64,000 nucleotides of DNA, taken from assembly GCF_037975245.1 (NCBI RefSeq), contig NC_092576.1:30916611-30980610 (forward strand), written 5' to 3'. Positions 11,101 through 19,740 of this stretch are shown piece by piece. Source of the DNA: Apostichopus japonicus. Lineage: Eukaryota > Echinodermata > Holothuroidea > Aspidochirotida > Stichopodidae. The notes beneath the pieces are model-generated. The model saw nothing but the letters and a program-made list of their open reading frames with translations, ran no database searches and was not told the origin of the DNA. How positions within the stretch are numbered: the stretch's first letter is position 1; the number at the start of each line of letters is the position of its first letter. The position numbers and the translations under genes were made by a program.

Positions 11101-14100
11101 CGGTCCAAGTGTTCAGTATTTTGAAGAGTAAGGGTGTTGCGGTTCCTGGAGAGGTTGACGCTTTGCAGGCTCTCCAGGGTCGTAACACGTATGACTTACG
11201 GTTCACCAGTGACGTGACCCGGCAGAAGGGTGTCACGTTGCTGAGTAATGTCGATGGTTTGACAGTTACGCCATACGAACGTTCCGTATGGGTAACTGTC
11301 ATCCACGTAGGACTAGAGGTGCGTCAGGAACTTGTCGCAACTGTTTTAGGTCGGTTTGGGGCTGTCAAGGCTACCAAAATGTGCTCCTACGCACAGGCCC
11401 CTGGGGTTTTGAACGGGCACCGACAGGTTCGGATCGACCTAAAGCAGGACATTCCCTCCTTCCTGTTTATTGCAGGGCATAAAGCTCACGTGCGCTATCC
11501 CGGTCAGCCCCGCACCTGCTTCAGGTGTGGAGAGACCGGGCACGAAGCCAAGGGCTGCCCAAACAAAAAGTGTGGGCGCTGCCTTCGTCTTGGGCATGAT
11601 GCCTCTGCTTGCCCAAGCGAAGTTGTGTGCTCACTCTGTGGGAAGGAGGGACATGTTTTTCGCGCTTGTCCCTCCTCTTATGTATTTATGACAAAGAGCA
11701 GGGGTCAAGAAAAGTCGCACAGTTCTGACGCACCTACTGCCTCGGAGGAAGCCCCACGCAAGGAGGGGGAACCGGGTGAGGATTCACCTTTCGCACCTGG
11801 TTCACCCTCCCCTGTAGTTGCAGACCCTAACCCCGTGCCCGCACCGAGAAAGTCTCCACCAGCTTCCCCCATCAACTCGTCCAGTTCCGTCCCCAGTCCG
11901 CCGCCGGTATCGCCAGATCCGGAGACTCTGTCCGACGGCTACTCCGGGGACTCGGTAGTCATCGGGTCTCCGGAGGCTCTGTCTGACAGCGACTCCGGAG
12001 ACTCGGTGATCGTAGAGCCGAAACGTGCCACCGGGACGAGCTGGTACGACGAGATGGGGGAACCCTCTCTAAAAAGGTCGGCCTCAAGCGACGACTCAGA
12101 CGACGATATGTCGTCTAGAGCTCGCTTGAAGCTTACAGAATCGTCGTCGGCGTAGTTTTGCCTCATTGCCCTCTCATGGCCCATACGCTTTCAGTTGCCA
12201 CTTTCAACGTCAATGGCATGAGGGATCATCGCAAGCGCAGTCGCATTTTCCAATATTGTATTTCAATGGAGGTCGACTGCGTTTGCCTGCAAGAAACACA
12301 TATTTTGGAAGAAGATGTCCCTCTATGGGCTTATGAGTGGGGTGGTGGGCTGCATGCTTCGTTTGGTTCGTCTTCATCCTGTGGCACTGTCATCCTTCTG
12401 TCACCTCGTCAGGCGGGTTTTGCCACTAGGGTGGAGACGGATCACGAGGGCCGATTGGTTTGCATTCTGTTCAAGTATCCACAGGGTAACATCTCCCTTT
12501 GCAATGTGTATGCTCCCAATCGGCCTTCTGCTAGACGAGATTTTTTTAACACGCTGCCTTCCTTTGTTCCTGGTAGTGCACCATGTGTCATGGTCGGAGA
12601 CTTTAACTGTGTCCCAGACTCGGGTCTTGACAGACTCGGGGCTCCTGTGTCTGCTAGTCCTGACGCTGGGATCACAGAACTGGACAGATTCACTTCGGCA
12701 CACCTTTTGGCCGATGTCTGGAGGCATATGCACCCGTGTAGTAAGGCGTATACGTGGGTGAGGCCGAACGGAGAAGATGCCTCCAGGATAGATCGAGTGT
12801 ATGCGCCCGTGAGTTTTAAATTTTCGGGTTGCGAGACGCTCAGCTGTCCGCTCTCTGATCATGACACTGTAGTAGCACGTTTTGTTTTGCCTTCCTTTTT
12901 CCCGATCGGGCGGGGCCTATGGAAGCTTAACTGTCGGATTCTTGGCGAGGCAGAGTTCCGCCAAGGTTTCGAGACCAGGTACAAAGGATGGCAAACATTG
13001 AAGCCGGCCTTTGCCTCTACATCCCAATGGTGGGATGATGTCAAGTTGCGCATTAAACGCTTCGCAATTCAGTATTGCGTGACCCGCGCACGGCGTCGAA
13101 GAGAACATTTTTCGAAGCTGTGTGCGGAGGTGAAGTTTGGCGACCCTTCGGCTGTCATCGCTTTACAGTCCTATCTCGACGAAAAGTACCACGGTGCCCG
13201 CGTCAGGGCCCGTGTCGAAGCGGTGGAAGCCGAGGAACGCCCTTCACTGAGGTTTTATCAGTCCGTAAGCTCATCGGCGTGTGACAGACGCGTCCCATCT
13301 GTGCGCGCTACTGATGGGACCGTGGTTAGTGACCCTCACGGCATTGTCCGCGTATACAAGGATTATTATTTGAGTTTGTTTACGCGTGGCAGTGTCGACT
13401 TGTCGGCACAGGCCGATTTATTGAGGGGAATCTCAAAAACTGTTCCCCACGATGTCAATGATATTTTGGGGGGCGGAATAACCACTGTTGAGCTTTGGAA
13501 GGCGCTTTCGAAGATGAAGAATGGCAAGTCCCCGGGTTCGGACGGGCTTCCGAGGGAGTTCTACCGAACCTTCTGGGCATTAATAGGACCCGACCTCAGA
13601 GCCGTCTTCGAGGACGCCTTCCAAAACGGACTGTTAAACCAAAGTCAACGTCTGGGCATGATTACTTTGCTGCCCAAGTCTGGGGACCCCCTGGACCCTC
13701 ATAACAAGCGTCCAATCACCTTGTTAAATGTAGACTACAAGTTGTTGGCTAAGGCTTTGTGCAACCGCCTTGCACTGGCTATGCCGCATCTTGTGGGTGA
13801 TCTCCAGGCTTGTGCAGTGAAGGGTCATTGCATCCAGCAAAACTTGTGGTTGATGCGCGACTTGACCGACTTTGTTATTGAACGAGATCTGCCATGTGCA
13901 TTGGTGTCTCTGGACCAGCAGAAGGCCTTTGACATGGTGGATCGGGGGTTTTTAATGAATGTATTGGAGACGTTTCAGTTGCACCCGGTTTTTCGTAAAT
14001 GGATTTCTGTTTTGTATCAGGACAGTTTCAGTTCTGTTATCGTAAATGGGTTTTGTTCGGAGGTTTTTAGCGTGGAGAGGGGGGTGCGCCAGGGGTGCCC

Positions 14101-17100
14101 TCTGTCTCCATTACTTTATGTTTTGTTTAGCGAGTCCCTCTCTCGTCTTTTGGAAAGGGACTCAAGACTTGTTCCATTCGTTGTGCCAGGGGGTGCCAAA
14201 GTGAAGTGCGTTCAATATGCAGATGACGTCACGTGTGTTATTTCGAGTCTGGGCTCCTTTCGTGCCCTCTCGCAGGATTTATCTATCTTTGAGAGAGCTA
14301 CCGGGGCGAAGTTGAATCCGGAAAAGACAAAGGGCCTTCGCCTTGGTAGCTGGAGATACAGAGACTTACCATTCGGTGCATCGTGGTCGGATCAAAATAT
14401 CAAAATTAATGGTATATGGTTCGGCTATGATGCACCTTGTGATGTAACCTGGAACGAGAGGGCTGAGGTGCTTGAGAGCAGGCTCGAAACTTTTGGCACC
14501 CGCTGGCTTTCGATCCTAGGGAAAGTCACCGTAGTTAATCGTTTTCTTTCGCCCATCTTGTGGTACCCGGGCGCGGTGTATCCAATTCCGCATCGCGTCC
14601 TGGTGCGGTTGGAGAGAGCGATATTTTCATTTATTTGGTCGGGTGGTACAGAGCTTGTCAAAAGGGCGGTAATGTACCAAAAACTGGACAAGGGTGGGTT
14701 AGGGGTGGTTCATCTGGGAAGTAAATTGACCTTTTTGTTATTTAAGCAGTTGTTTGTAGCGGTAACTGACCCAGGGTTGCCTTGTTCATATTTTGTACGT
14801 TTTTGGGGCGGTTTGCACCTGCGTCGATGGGTCCCGGCGCTGTTTAGCAACAGAGAACCGCATAGTAGTACTCCAAACAGGGTGGTGCGTGTCATCTGCT
14901 CCGCTCTGATTGAGTTGCCCCCTGTTGACCTGTCACAGCCGGCCCTCGTTCACAGTTCGTTGCGAGATAGGGCCTTGAATGCAATTTTTGTCCAGGGACG
15001 TCATTCTGCCGAAGTATGGCGTTCGGTGCATTCAAGGCTGAATGGTGGCAGGCTCCGTGATCTTGCATGGAGAATTGCACACGGTGCCTTGGTGACCAAC
15101 CTAAAAAGATATCATTGGCGATTGGGTGATGGACTGTGCCCGAGGACCGGCTGTGACAGCTTAGAGAGTACCGCTCATGTTTTTTGGCATTGTTGCTTTG
15201 TAGTTAACTTATGGGAGTGGTTCCAGACCTGGACCGACCGTGTTACGGGAGACCGTTCATGGTCGGTAGGGCAGGGCTTTATTTTATATGGGGTAGACCC
15301 TCCAGTTTGTTCGGTTGCTGTTTTGCATCGCATTATTTTTGTTTGCTCTATTGTGAAAAAACATGTTTGGCGGAATAGATGTGATGTGGTTTTTAGGGGG
15401 AAATTTGCCAGTTGGCAGGCAGTCCTGGAGGCAGTGAAGTCTGACATTCGCCTTCATATTGAAGGTGATTTTCGCCGTTTATCTGGGGCTGCCTTTTTTG
15501 GACGGTGGTGTGCTGGGGAGGGGTTTTTCGTTTCGATCCGTGCTGGTCGTCCTTTTGTGTTTTTTTTGAATGTTTGAGTGGGGGGTTGGGCGTTTTGTCT
15601 CTGCAGGTCGGCGGGCGTATGTTTTTATTGGCTCGCTTGACCTGAGTTTCGTTTTTCAGAATGGGATGGTTCGGTAGTGCCGTTTGGCCGTGACGTTTTA
15701 TATCCCGCATGGCGGGTCACGTAAAAAGCACATCCCTCGTCATGTGTCTCCTCTCATTTCTGAACTTATCTTTGAGTGCATTTTTCAATGCATCCTACAA
15801 AACCAAGATGCAAAAATGAATGGAAGCTGCAGTATGATGAGATAATCTGATATCAATGTTACATATTCTGTTAAAATACCTTTCTTCAGTCTGGACTTGT
15901 AATTTAAAGAGCTATGAAATTGTGATGAACACTTGAACACAAAGTATATTGTAATTTTGTTACAAGGTCTTAAAAACAGCTGAACAATTCAAATTAAACT
16001 TCAACACTATTGTTAGGTATAAAACTCGGCAACCTCACAATGTAATTTATGCACATGTTTCATCATGTCACCTCACCCATTTTAAAGAGTAGACACCTTG
16101 ATCTTACAAGCATGCACATCTGGACATTCATGTCAGATGCATGCACAATGTGTACTGGTTCATGCATCTTCTCAGGTAGGCCAGTAAATTATATGAATAT
16201 GTATGTATACATATATGTCACAGGAGGGGGCTAATGTGCAAACATCTGCATGTATACAAGACCCCAGACTACAATATCCCCCCCTCCCCCACCCACCCTG
16301 TGCTGCAGCAGTTCAACCCTTGCATCCACCCAGTTAAGTTCCCTCAAACTGAAAAGTACTTTTACAAACCAACAGCAAAATTAATCTATAGTGGATGTAA
16401 GATTTTGCCCTTGAAATGGCAGGAGAAACAATCTAGTTTTGAATGCCCCATCATTTGATGTCTTTATTAAAAAGATCCAGCTGTACATAGTTCTTCACTA
16501 GCACCAGCTACTGGATATAAAAATGGCTTTTGACAATTAAGCAAATACAGTGAAAATAGTCTCCTGTCTACCTGAAAAGCACCAATTTGACTGATACCAT
16601 TAGTAGTGGTAGTTTTGTACAAAGTAGTCGAAATTACACAATCTAGTCAGGTGCTTTTTATATGTACATATACGCCCACCTTCTAGATAATAAATGAAGA
16701 GCTTAATCATATACTTACATAAGGCTCACAGAATGGTAATTTGATTGCCAAGTTTGGAAAGGACTTTATGACTGCTTTAGCTGCTGTATTGTATTGATCT
16801 GTAGTAGGATACCTACAAAAAAGAATATCACTTTATAGTTGATTCACATACAGGGTTAGTGCCAGCTGTAAAATTTAGGAGGGGGGGGGGCAATTACCCA
16901 CTTAACCAACTCTTTTGGGGGGGATTTAGTATATTGGGGGAGCCTTTTTAAAATGTGGAGTGAAAGGAAAAGATGGTACTGTCTGGGGCTCCAAAAGCTC
17001 CAGTTTTTAACCTTCATATCAGCAGGACAGGGCTTGGTTGGGTGAGACTCATACAGGCCCAATGATCTCCCATAATAGAAATTTCTTATGTTACGGGATA

Positions 17101-19632
17101 CTGCGGACCATCTCTATAGTGGTCTCTTGTATCATTCTTGAAGATATATTGTCTAAATTGTTTTGTTTTTACTATGTAATTCTTAATTCCTTGTTTTAGT
17201 TCGATGTTGATCTGGGATTGAAATAAACCTTACACACACAAACACCAAAAATTACATTTTTAAAATAATATCAACAACTTATTTTGCAACTTAATAATAA
17301 CAGTGAAAAGTTCACCCATTTACCCACTAACCATCAAGTCCTGCTTGTACTAAGTACCTTACCTAGCACCCCCATTCCCCCCAGACAGGCTGAGTCAGCT
17401 AAAAGGCTATGATTTTATATTTGAGGTCGCTGTCTGAGCTTGTTTGTTTTGGTAATGTGGATATCCCCATCTGAAGTTAAAATATCAACAGAACTTTAAC
17501 AAAGTTGTAACCACATCATTCCAAGGTTCCACAATATTAAAATCTGTAGGTTATTGACACATGACGTCTTTATATGCAAAAAATCAAATGCGAAAATACA
17601 GGCTTCCAAAGGTGTTATTGTTCCAGGTTAAATAACACCACAATTTCAAAGATGGCATACTTACACATTGACATATTTCAAAGCTAGTAATTCTGAGATG
17701 TTGAAAAGTCAAGATTCCAAAGACTTGTGCATTATGCATGCGTATGACATTTGAAGGCAAAAATTTACACTGGTTTAGCATTAGTGATTGAAAAGACAAA
17801 ATATTAATATTCAAATAGGGAAAGGTACTTACACAGTAAACAAACACATTTTGTCAAATGTAGCTTGGATTACAGCAGATTTAATTCTGTTGCTGACAGG
17901 TCCCCCTTTTAATAGTTCTACCAAGATGTCTCTCCTAACATCATCTTGATGCAGCTCAAACTTGTTTGGCCATGGCAAGAACTTTTCTTCTTCATGAAAA
18001 CTATCAAGCATGCAAAAAGGGTAAACAAAACTTTATTAGCAAAATGTATAGAATTAGCACTTTCAATAAAGTGACCCTAAACAAATTTTACATGAACAAT
18101 ACAGATTATACTTTGACACAGGTTGAACAGCTTGATTTTCACTACTTCAGCTGTAAGTTGTTGAACATGCATGTCAGTACTTAGCAAAATGTGACTTCAT
18201 ATTAAATGGCCTCTTCAAATAAGGGGCTTTGTACTGAACTTCTTTAGGGAATGTGTGGGACTTACTGTTAACCAACCAAGTTCCACCAACCCCCCACCCC
18301 CCATACCCTAATATATTGTAGTGATAGCTTAAAGAGAAAATGCAGTCACCCTGATTTGAATTAGTATACTGTAGTATAATATTTCTATTATGGCTCTTCC
18401 TACTCATGTGACAATGTTTTTGTTACTGAATTGTTGAATTCATGCACCATAACTCTTAGATTTGTCTTTTATATGCAATATTTATGTTCTAAAATGCCAT
18501 AAAATATAATTGTAAGGTCAGCACCAGAAATTTGCAAGGTTTAGCTGATATTGCAAATTAGTTTGGGGCAACTGCTTATTCCCTTAAATAAGCTCTTTTT
18601 TGCTTCTGTCAAGGTAGGATAATAATTCAAACATGAAATGTTACATGTCTTACCTGTCTGAAACATCACTGGTACAAGGTACATCTCTTTCATTTCCAGC
18701 CAATATAATGGTGTCATCTGAACTTGAAGAGCTTGTAAATGAACTGGCACTGAGGCATGCAACTGACAAAGGAAAGGAGTGTCCAAAATATGTATTATAA
18801 ATTATTTTTCTAATTTGCAAAACCCCAGGATGTAAAGATTAAATATGTGTTGCTCATAAGTACAAGAAACAAAATAACTGGATTTGCATTGCAATTTGCT
18901 ACTTACTATTAAATCTTCAACTGCTAACCAATTTGATATTGATTAGCACTTTCATTAGACAGTAATGCTTTTTGATTGATATTGCAAACTGTAAACTGTT
19001 ACAATGAAAATTTTAAGTAGTATTCAACTTTGGCATACCAATTTGTCCCTTGCAGAATACCTTCAGACTGTGATAATTTCTTATCTTAAAGCTTCCCTGA
19101 AATTTCAAATATGAATACTATAGTGACTTCCTCCTGTCAAATATCCCAAAACTTTCCACTACTGTAGGGGGAAAGCCATGAGGAGAGGTTATGACAATGT
19201 ACATACATTCATACAAGAATGTTTTATGTGCATATATTATCCTTGGAACTACCCAAGTACCAATAAGTTCCAAATGGGGTTCACACATCATATTATGCCA
19301 ATAAGGCTCCTTCATGAAATGGTAATAAACATGCTGCTGATAGGCAAATTTTTCTGGACAACAATCTTTTTGCAATCGTGTACAAGAAGCATTTATACTT
19401 ACCTTCATCTCTTTCACCAATCACATTCAGTTTAACTGCTTTATCTTCCATCTGCTCTTCTTCTATATCACCGTCAATGTCCACCCAGTCGTCAAAGTCT
19501 TTATCAAAGACCTGAAGCCGAAATTTCTTTATCCCAAATTGAGATTTGATTTCTGGTTCTACATCACTTGCACTACATAAGAAAACCCTTTTTCTGGATC
19601 CATAAGTTACATGGTACCGTTTAAGTGCTTCA
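7889..19632 (-). CDS. SAMD3-like gene, eight exons seen, coding exon split by a LINE
   Basis: Minus-strand gene; exons at 19,632-19,403, 18,762-18,654, 18,000-17,833, 16,812-16,719, 15,794-10,485 (interrupted by a LINE), 9,809-9,629, 9,102-9,017 and 8,173-7,889. All junctions are AG/GT and codon phases match across each one, which strongly supports the model. The protein starts (as far as seen) with a PB1-like domain, then a Ser-rich linker, then the conserved core found in uncharacterised 'sterile alpha motif domain-containing protein 3-like' proteins (motifs LPWPNKFELHQDD, YPTTDQYN, DWTLPEGETEETI, LMALTFGERRR, ALWILPGFLKED) and a C-terminal block ending KIISLIAKLQA-stop. The 5' exon(s) were not found. 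Biochemical function is unknown. The LINE in exon 5 should abolish the protein from this allele unless it is spliced around. Confidence 0.85.
9017..9102 (-). other. SAMD3-like exon 7 (small)
   Basis: Acceptor ctgctacag, donor gat|gtaagc. The 86-bp exon encodes ATWTAALWILPGFLKEDRN then FINSDDD. The ALxxLPxxLKED motif is the recognisable SAMD3-like element. Phase 1 in, phase 0 out. Confidence 0.8.
9629..9809 (-). other. SAMD3-like exon 6
   Basis: Acceptor ttcatag, donor aaaaggg|gtaagt. Encodes an amphipathic stretch, IIEDFSAIISWDAVSEMFY then LVEYNNFIQQLTEKDK. Phase 0 in, phase 1 out. Confidence 0.8.
10485..10778 (-). other. SAMD3-like exon 5, 3' part (downstream of the LINE)
   Basis: Encodes MTRDVVVKKRKTS, then DWTLPEGETEETIKLHIKEL, a KKKQDKNK basic stretch, and SLMALTFGERRRLVLEE, with a FPTLF..EQ end, all hallmark motifs of the SAMD3-like family. 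Donor cag|gtaatt at 10,484. The upper boundary is the LINE insertion. Confidence 0.9.
10765..10778. repeat. Target-site duplication, left copy (A1)
   Basis: acatccctcgtcat, identical to 15,730-15,743. It is coding sequence of the SAMD3-like exon and shows that the LINE between arrived by target-primed reverse transcription. Confidence 0.95.
10779..11036 (+). promoter_or_regulatory. 5' UTR / presumed internal promoter of LINE A1
   Basis: Shared with the other full-length copy (57,955-58,165). It starts tggagtgcagacgtgttttt and has a (tct/gct)c-rich run, an actgtactgtactgtgc block and the inverted repeat cccgccaggcggg. LINEs of this type carry their promoter here. No defined transcription factor site is claimed. 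Confidence 0.55.
11037..12155 (+). CDS. LINE A1 ORF1: CCHC zinc-knuckle nucleic-acid-binding protein
   Basis: 372 aa. The start atcATGg is shared with the second copy. The N-terminal ~155 residues are a basic/hydrophobic region with a VLGRFGAV block that is conserved in ORF1 of families B and C. Three CCHC knuckles follow at residues 161-174, 179-192 and 198-211 (CFRCGETGHEAKGC, CGRCLRLGHDASAC, CSLCGKEGHVFRAC). The C-terminal 160 residues are Pro/Ser/Asp-rich with SDGYSGDSVV-like repeats, probably disordered. ORF1 proteins of Tx1-type LINEs bind the element RNA in a ribonucleoprotein. There is no C2H2 finger here, unlike family B. Confidence 0.92.
   Translation: MASRRDSRIVKLTFTGEQAVPPVQVFSILKSKGVAVPGEVDALQALQGRNTYDLRFTSDVTRQKGVTLLSNVDGLTVTPYERSVWVTVIHVGLEVRQELVATVLGRFGAVKATKMCSYAQAPGVLNGHRQVRIDLKQDIPSFLFIAGHKAHVRYPGQPRTCFRCGETGHEAKGCPNKKCGRCLRLGHDASACPSEVVCSLCGKEGHVFRACPSSYVFMTKSRGQEKSHSSDAPTASEEAPRKEGEPGEDSPFAPGSPSPVVADPNPVPAPRKSPPASPINSSSSVPSPPPVSPDPETLSDGYSGDSVVIGSPEALSDSDSGDSVIVEPKRATGTSWYDEMGEPSLKRSASSDDSDDDMSSRARLKLTESSSA
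12176..15577 (+). CDS. LINE A1 ORF2: APE endonuclease-reverse transcriptase
   Basis: 1,133 aa from the ATG 20 nt after the ORF1 stop, in a different frame. This start is preferred to an upstream TTG because ATFNVNG, the first endonuclease strand, follows directly. Endonuclease: CLQETH, GDFNC (Asp142), SRIDRVYAP and SDHD (Asp228-His229). Reverse transcriptase: NGKSPGSDGLPREFY, then SLDQQKAFD (Asp580), [14 protein letters not shown] and QYADD (Asp683-Asp684). The C-terminal Cys/His cluster is Cys988, Cys993, His1001, Cys1006. All catalytic residues are present. The enzyme would nick host DNA and prime cDNA synthesis from the nick. It is translated second, probably by re-initiation. Confidence 0.95.
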   Translation: MAHTLSVATFNVNGMRDHRKRSRIFQYCISMEVDCVCLQETHILEEDVPLWAYEWGGGLHASFGSSSSCGTVILLSPRQAGFATRVETDHEGRLVCILFKYPQGNISLCNVYAPNRPSARRDFFNTLPSFVPGSAPCVMVGDFNCVPDSGLDRLGAPVSASPDAGITELDRFTSAHLLADVWRHMHPCSKAYTWVRPNGEDASRIDRVYAPVSFKFSGCETLSCPLSDHDTVVARFVLPSFFPIGRGLWKLNCRILGEAEFRQGFETRYKGWQTLKPAFASTSQWWDDVKLRIKRFAIQYCVTRARRRREHFSKLCAEVKFGDPSAVIALQSYLDEKYHGARVRARVEAVEAEERPSLRFYQSVSSSACDRRVPSVRATDGTVVSDPHGIVRVYKDYYLSLFTRGSVDLSAQADLLRGISKTVPHDVNDILGGGITTVELWKALSKMKNGKSPGSDGLPREFYRTFWALIGPDLRAVFEDAFQNGLLNQSQRLGMITLLPKSGDPLDPHNKRPITLLNVDYKLLAKALCNRLALAMPHLVGDLQACAVKGHCIQQNLWLMRDLTDFVIERDLPCALVSLDQQKAFDMVDRGFLMNVLETFQLHPVFRKWISVLYQDSFSSVIVNGFCSEVFSVERGVRQGCPLSPLLYVLFSESLSRLLERDSRLVPFVVPGGAKVKCVQYADDVTCVISSLGSFRALSQDLSIFERATGAKLNPEKTKGLRLGSWRYRDLPFGASWSDQNIKINGIWFGYDAPCDVTWNERAEVLESRLETFGTRWLSILGKVTVVNRFLSPILWYPGAVYPIPHRVLVRLERAIFSFIWSGGTELVKRAVMYQKLDKGGLGVVHLGSKLTFLLFKQLFVAVTDPGLPCSYFVRFWGGLHLRRWVPALFSNREPHSSTPNRVVRVICSALIELPPVDLSQPALVHSSLRDRALNAIFVQGRHSAEVWRSVHSRLNGGRLRDLAWRIAHGALVTNLKRYHWRLGDGLCPRTGCDSLESTAHVFWHCCFVVNLWEWFQTWTDRVTGDRSWSVGQGFILYGVDPPVCSVAVLHRIIFVCSIVKKHVWRNRCDVVFRGKFASWQAVLEAVKSDIRLHIEGDFRRLSGAAFFGRWCAGEGFFVSIRAGRPFVFFLNV
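15704..15716 (+). promoter_or_regulatory. Conserved 3'-terminal RNA hairpin of LINE A
   Basis: cccgc-atg-gcggg, 13 nt before the 3' end. Other copies keep the pairing with changed bases: tccgc/gcgga at 984-996 and cccgt/acggg at 62,700-62,712. This supports selection on a stem in the RNA, probably recognised by the reverse transcriptase. Confidence 0.7.
15730..15743. repeat. Target-site duplication, right copy (A1)
   Basis: acatccctcgtcat, identical to 10,765-10,778. Confidence 0.95.
15744..15794 (-). other. SAMD3-like exon 5, 5' part (upstream of the LINE)
   Basis: Acceptor ttttgtag at 15,795. Encodes DALKNALKDKFRNERRH, the WK..L...F...RR element of SAMD3-like proteins. Its frame runs directly into the other half at 10,778 once the LINE and one copy of the 14-bp duplication are taken away. 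Confidence 0.85.
16719..16812 (-). other. SAMD3-like exon 4
   Basis: Phase 2 in, phase 0 out. Encodes YPTTDQYNTAAKAVIKSFPN then LPFCEPY, the Y-P-x-x-x-Q-Y...A...I/L...F/YP pattern diagnostic of SAMD3-like proteins. Donor ttat|gtaagt. Confidence 0.85.
17833..18000 (-). other. SAMD3-like exon 3
   Basis: Acceptor ttgatag, donor gtaagtacc. Encodes LPWPNKFELHQDDVRRDI followed by SNRIKSAVIQATF, the start of the SAMD3-like conserved core (compare the LPxPF...L..AL pattern of that family). Ends in phase 2. Confidence 0.8.
18654..18762 (-). other. SAMD3-like exon 2 (Ser-rich linker)
   Basis: Phase 1 entry, phase 2 exit, donor cag|gtaaga. Encodes a low-complexity linker (ASSFTSSSSSDD then NERDVPCTSDVSD). 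Similarity alone would not identify it. It is included because its phases join exons 1 and 3 without breaking the frame. Confidence 0.7.
19403..19632 (-). other. SAMD3-like exon 1 seen (PB1-like domain)
   Basis: Acceptor tgtcttcag at 19,633 and donor gaag|gtaagt at 19,402. Encodes KRYHVTYGS...FRLQVFDKDFDDWVDI followed by an acidic linker (DIEEEQMEDK). The spacing of basic strand residues and the DKDF/DDW acidic stretch resemble a PB1 domain, a protein-interaction fold. It begins in mid-codon, so at least one 5' exon is missing. The transposase-like pseudogene lies immediately upstream. Confidence 0.7.
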
Positions 19633-19740
19633 CTGAAGACACAAATATATAGAAACTAAAAAGTTGTTTCTTCTAACCTTTGAAGTTCAAAGTAACAATG
19701 ATAAGGAATGAGATGCTCTATTTTAAGTATTAATGTTTCT

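Larger units (their letters stand above)
10779..15729 (+). mobile_element. Full-length, apparently intact LINE family A (A1)
   Basis: About 4.95 kb non-LTR retrotransposon with a 5' UTR (10,779-11,036), intact ORF1 and ORF2 and a short 3' UTR ending cacgtaaaaagc. It is flanked by perfect 14-bp duplications. ORF1 has CCHC knuckles, and ORF2 has an APE-type endonuclease and a reverse transcriptase, which together point to the Tx1 branch of the L1 group. No stop or frameshift is seen in either ORF, and the duplication is perfect, so the insertion is young. It lies antisense within a host coding exon. The first 14 bp (attactggctttcg) are absent from the other 5' end at 57,955. Confidence 0.93.

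Noticed and set aside
12158-12175. Upstream TTG start for LINE A1 ORF2
   Set aside because: Gives six extra residues with no similarity; the ATG at 12,176 directly precedes the endonuclease fold and is kept in A2.
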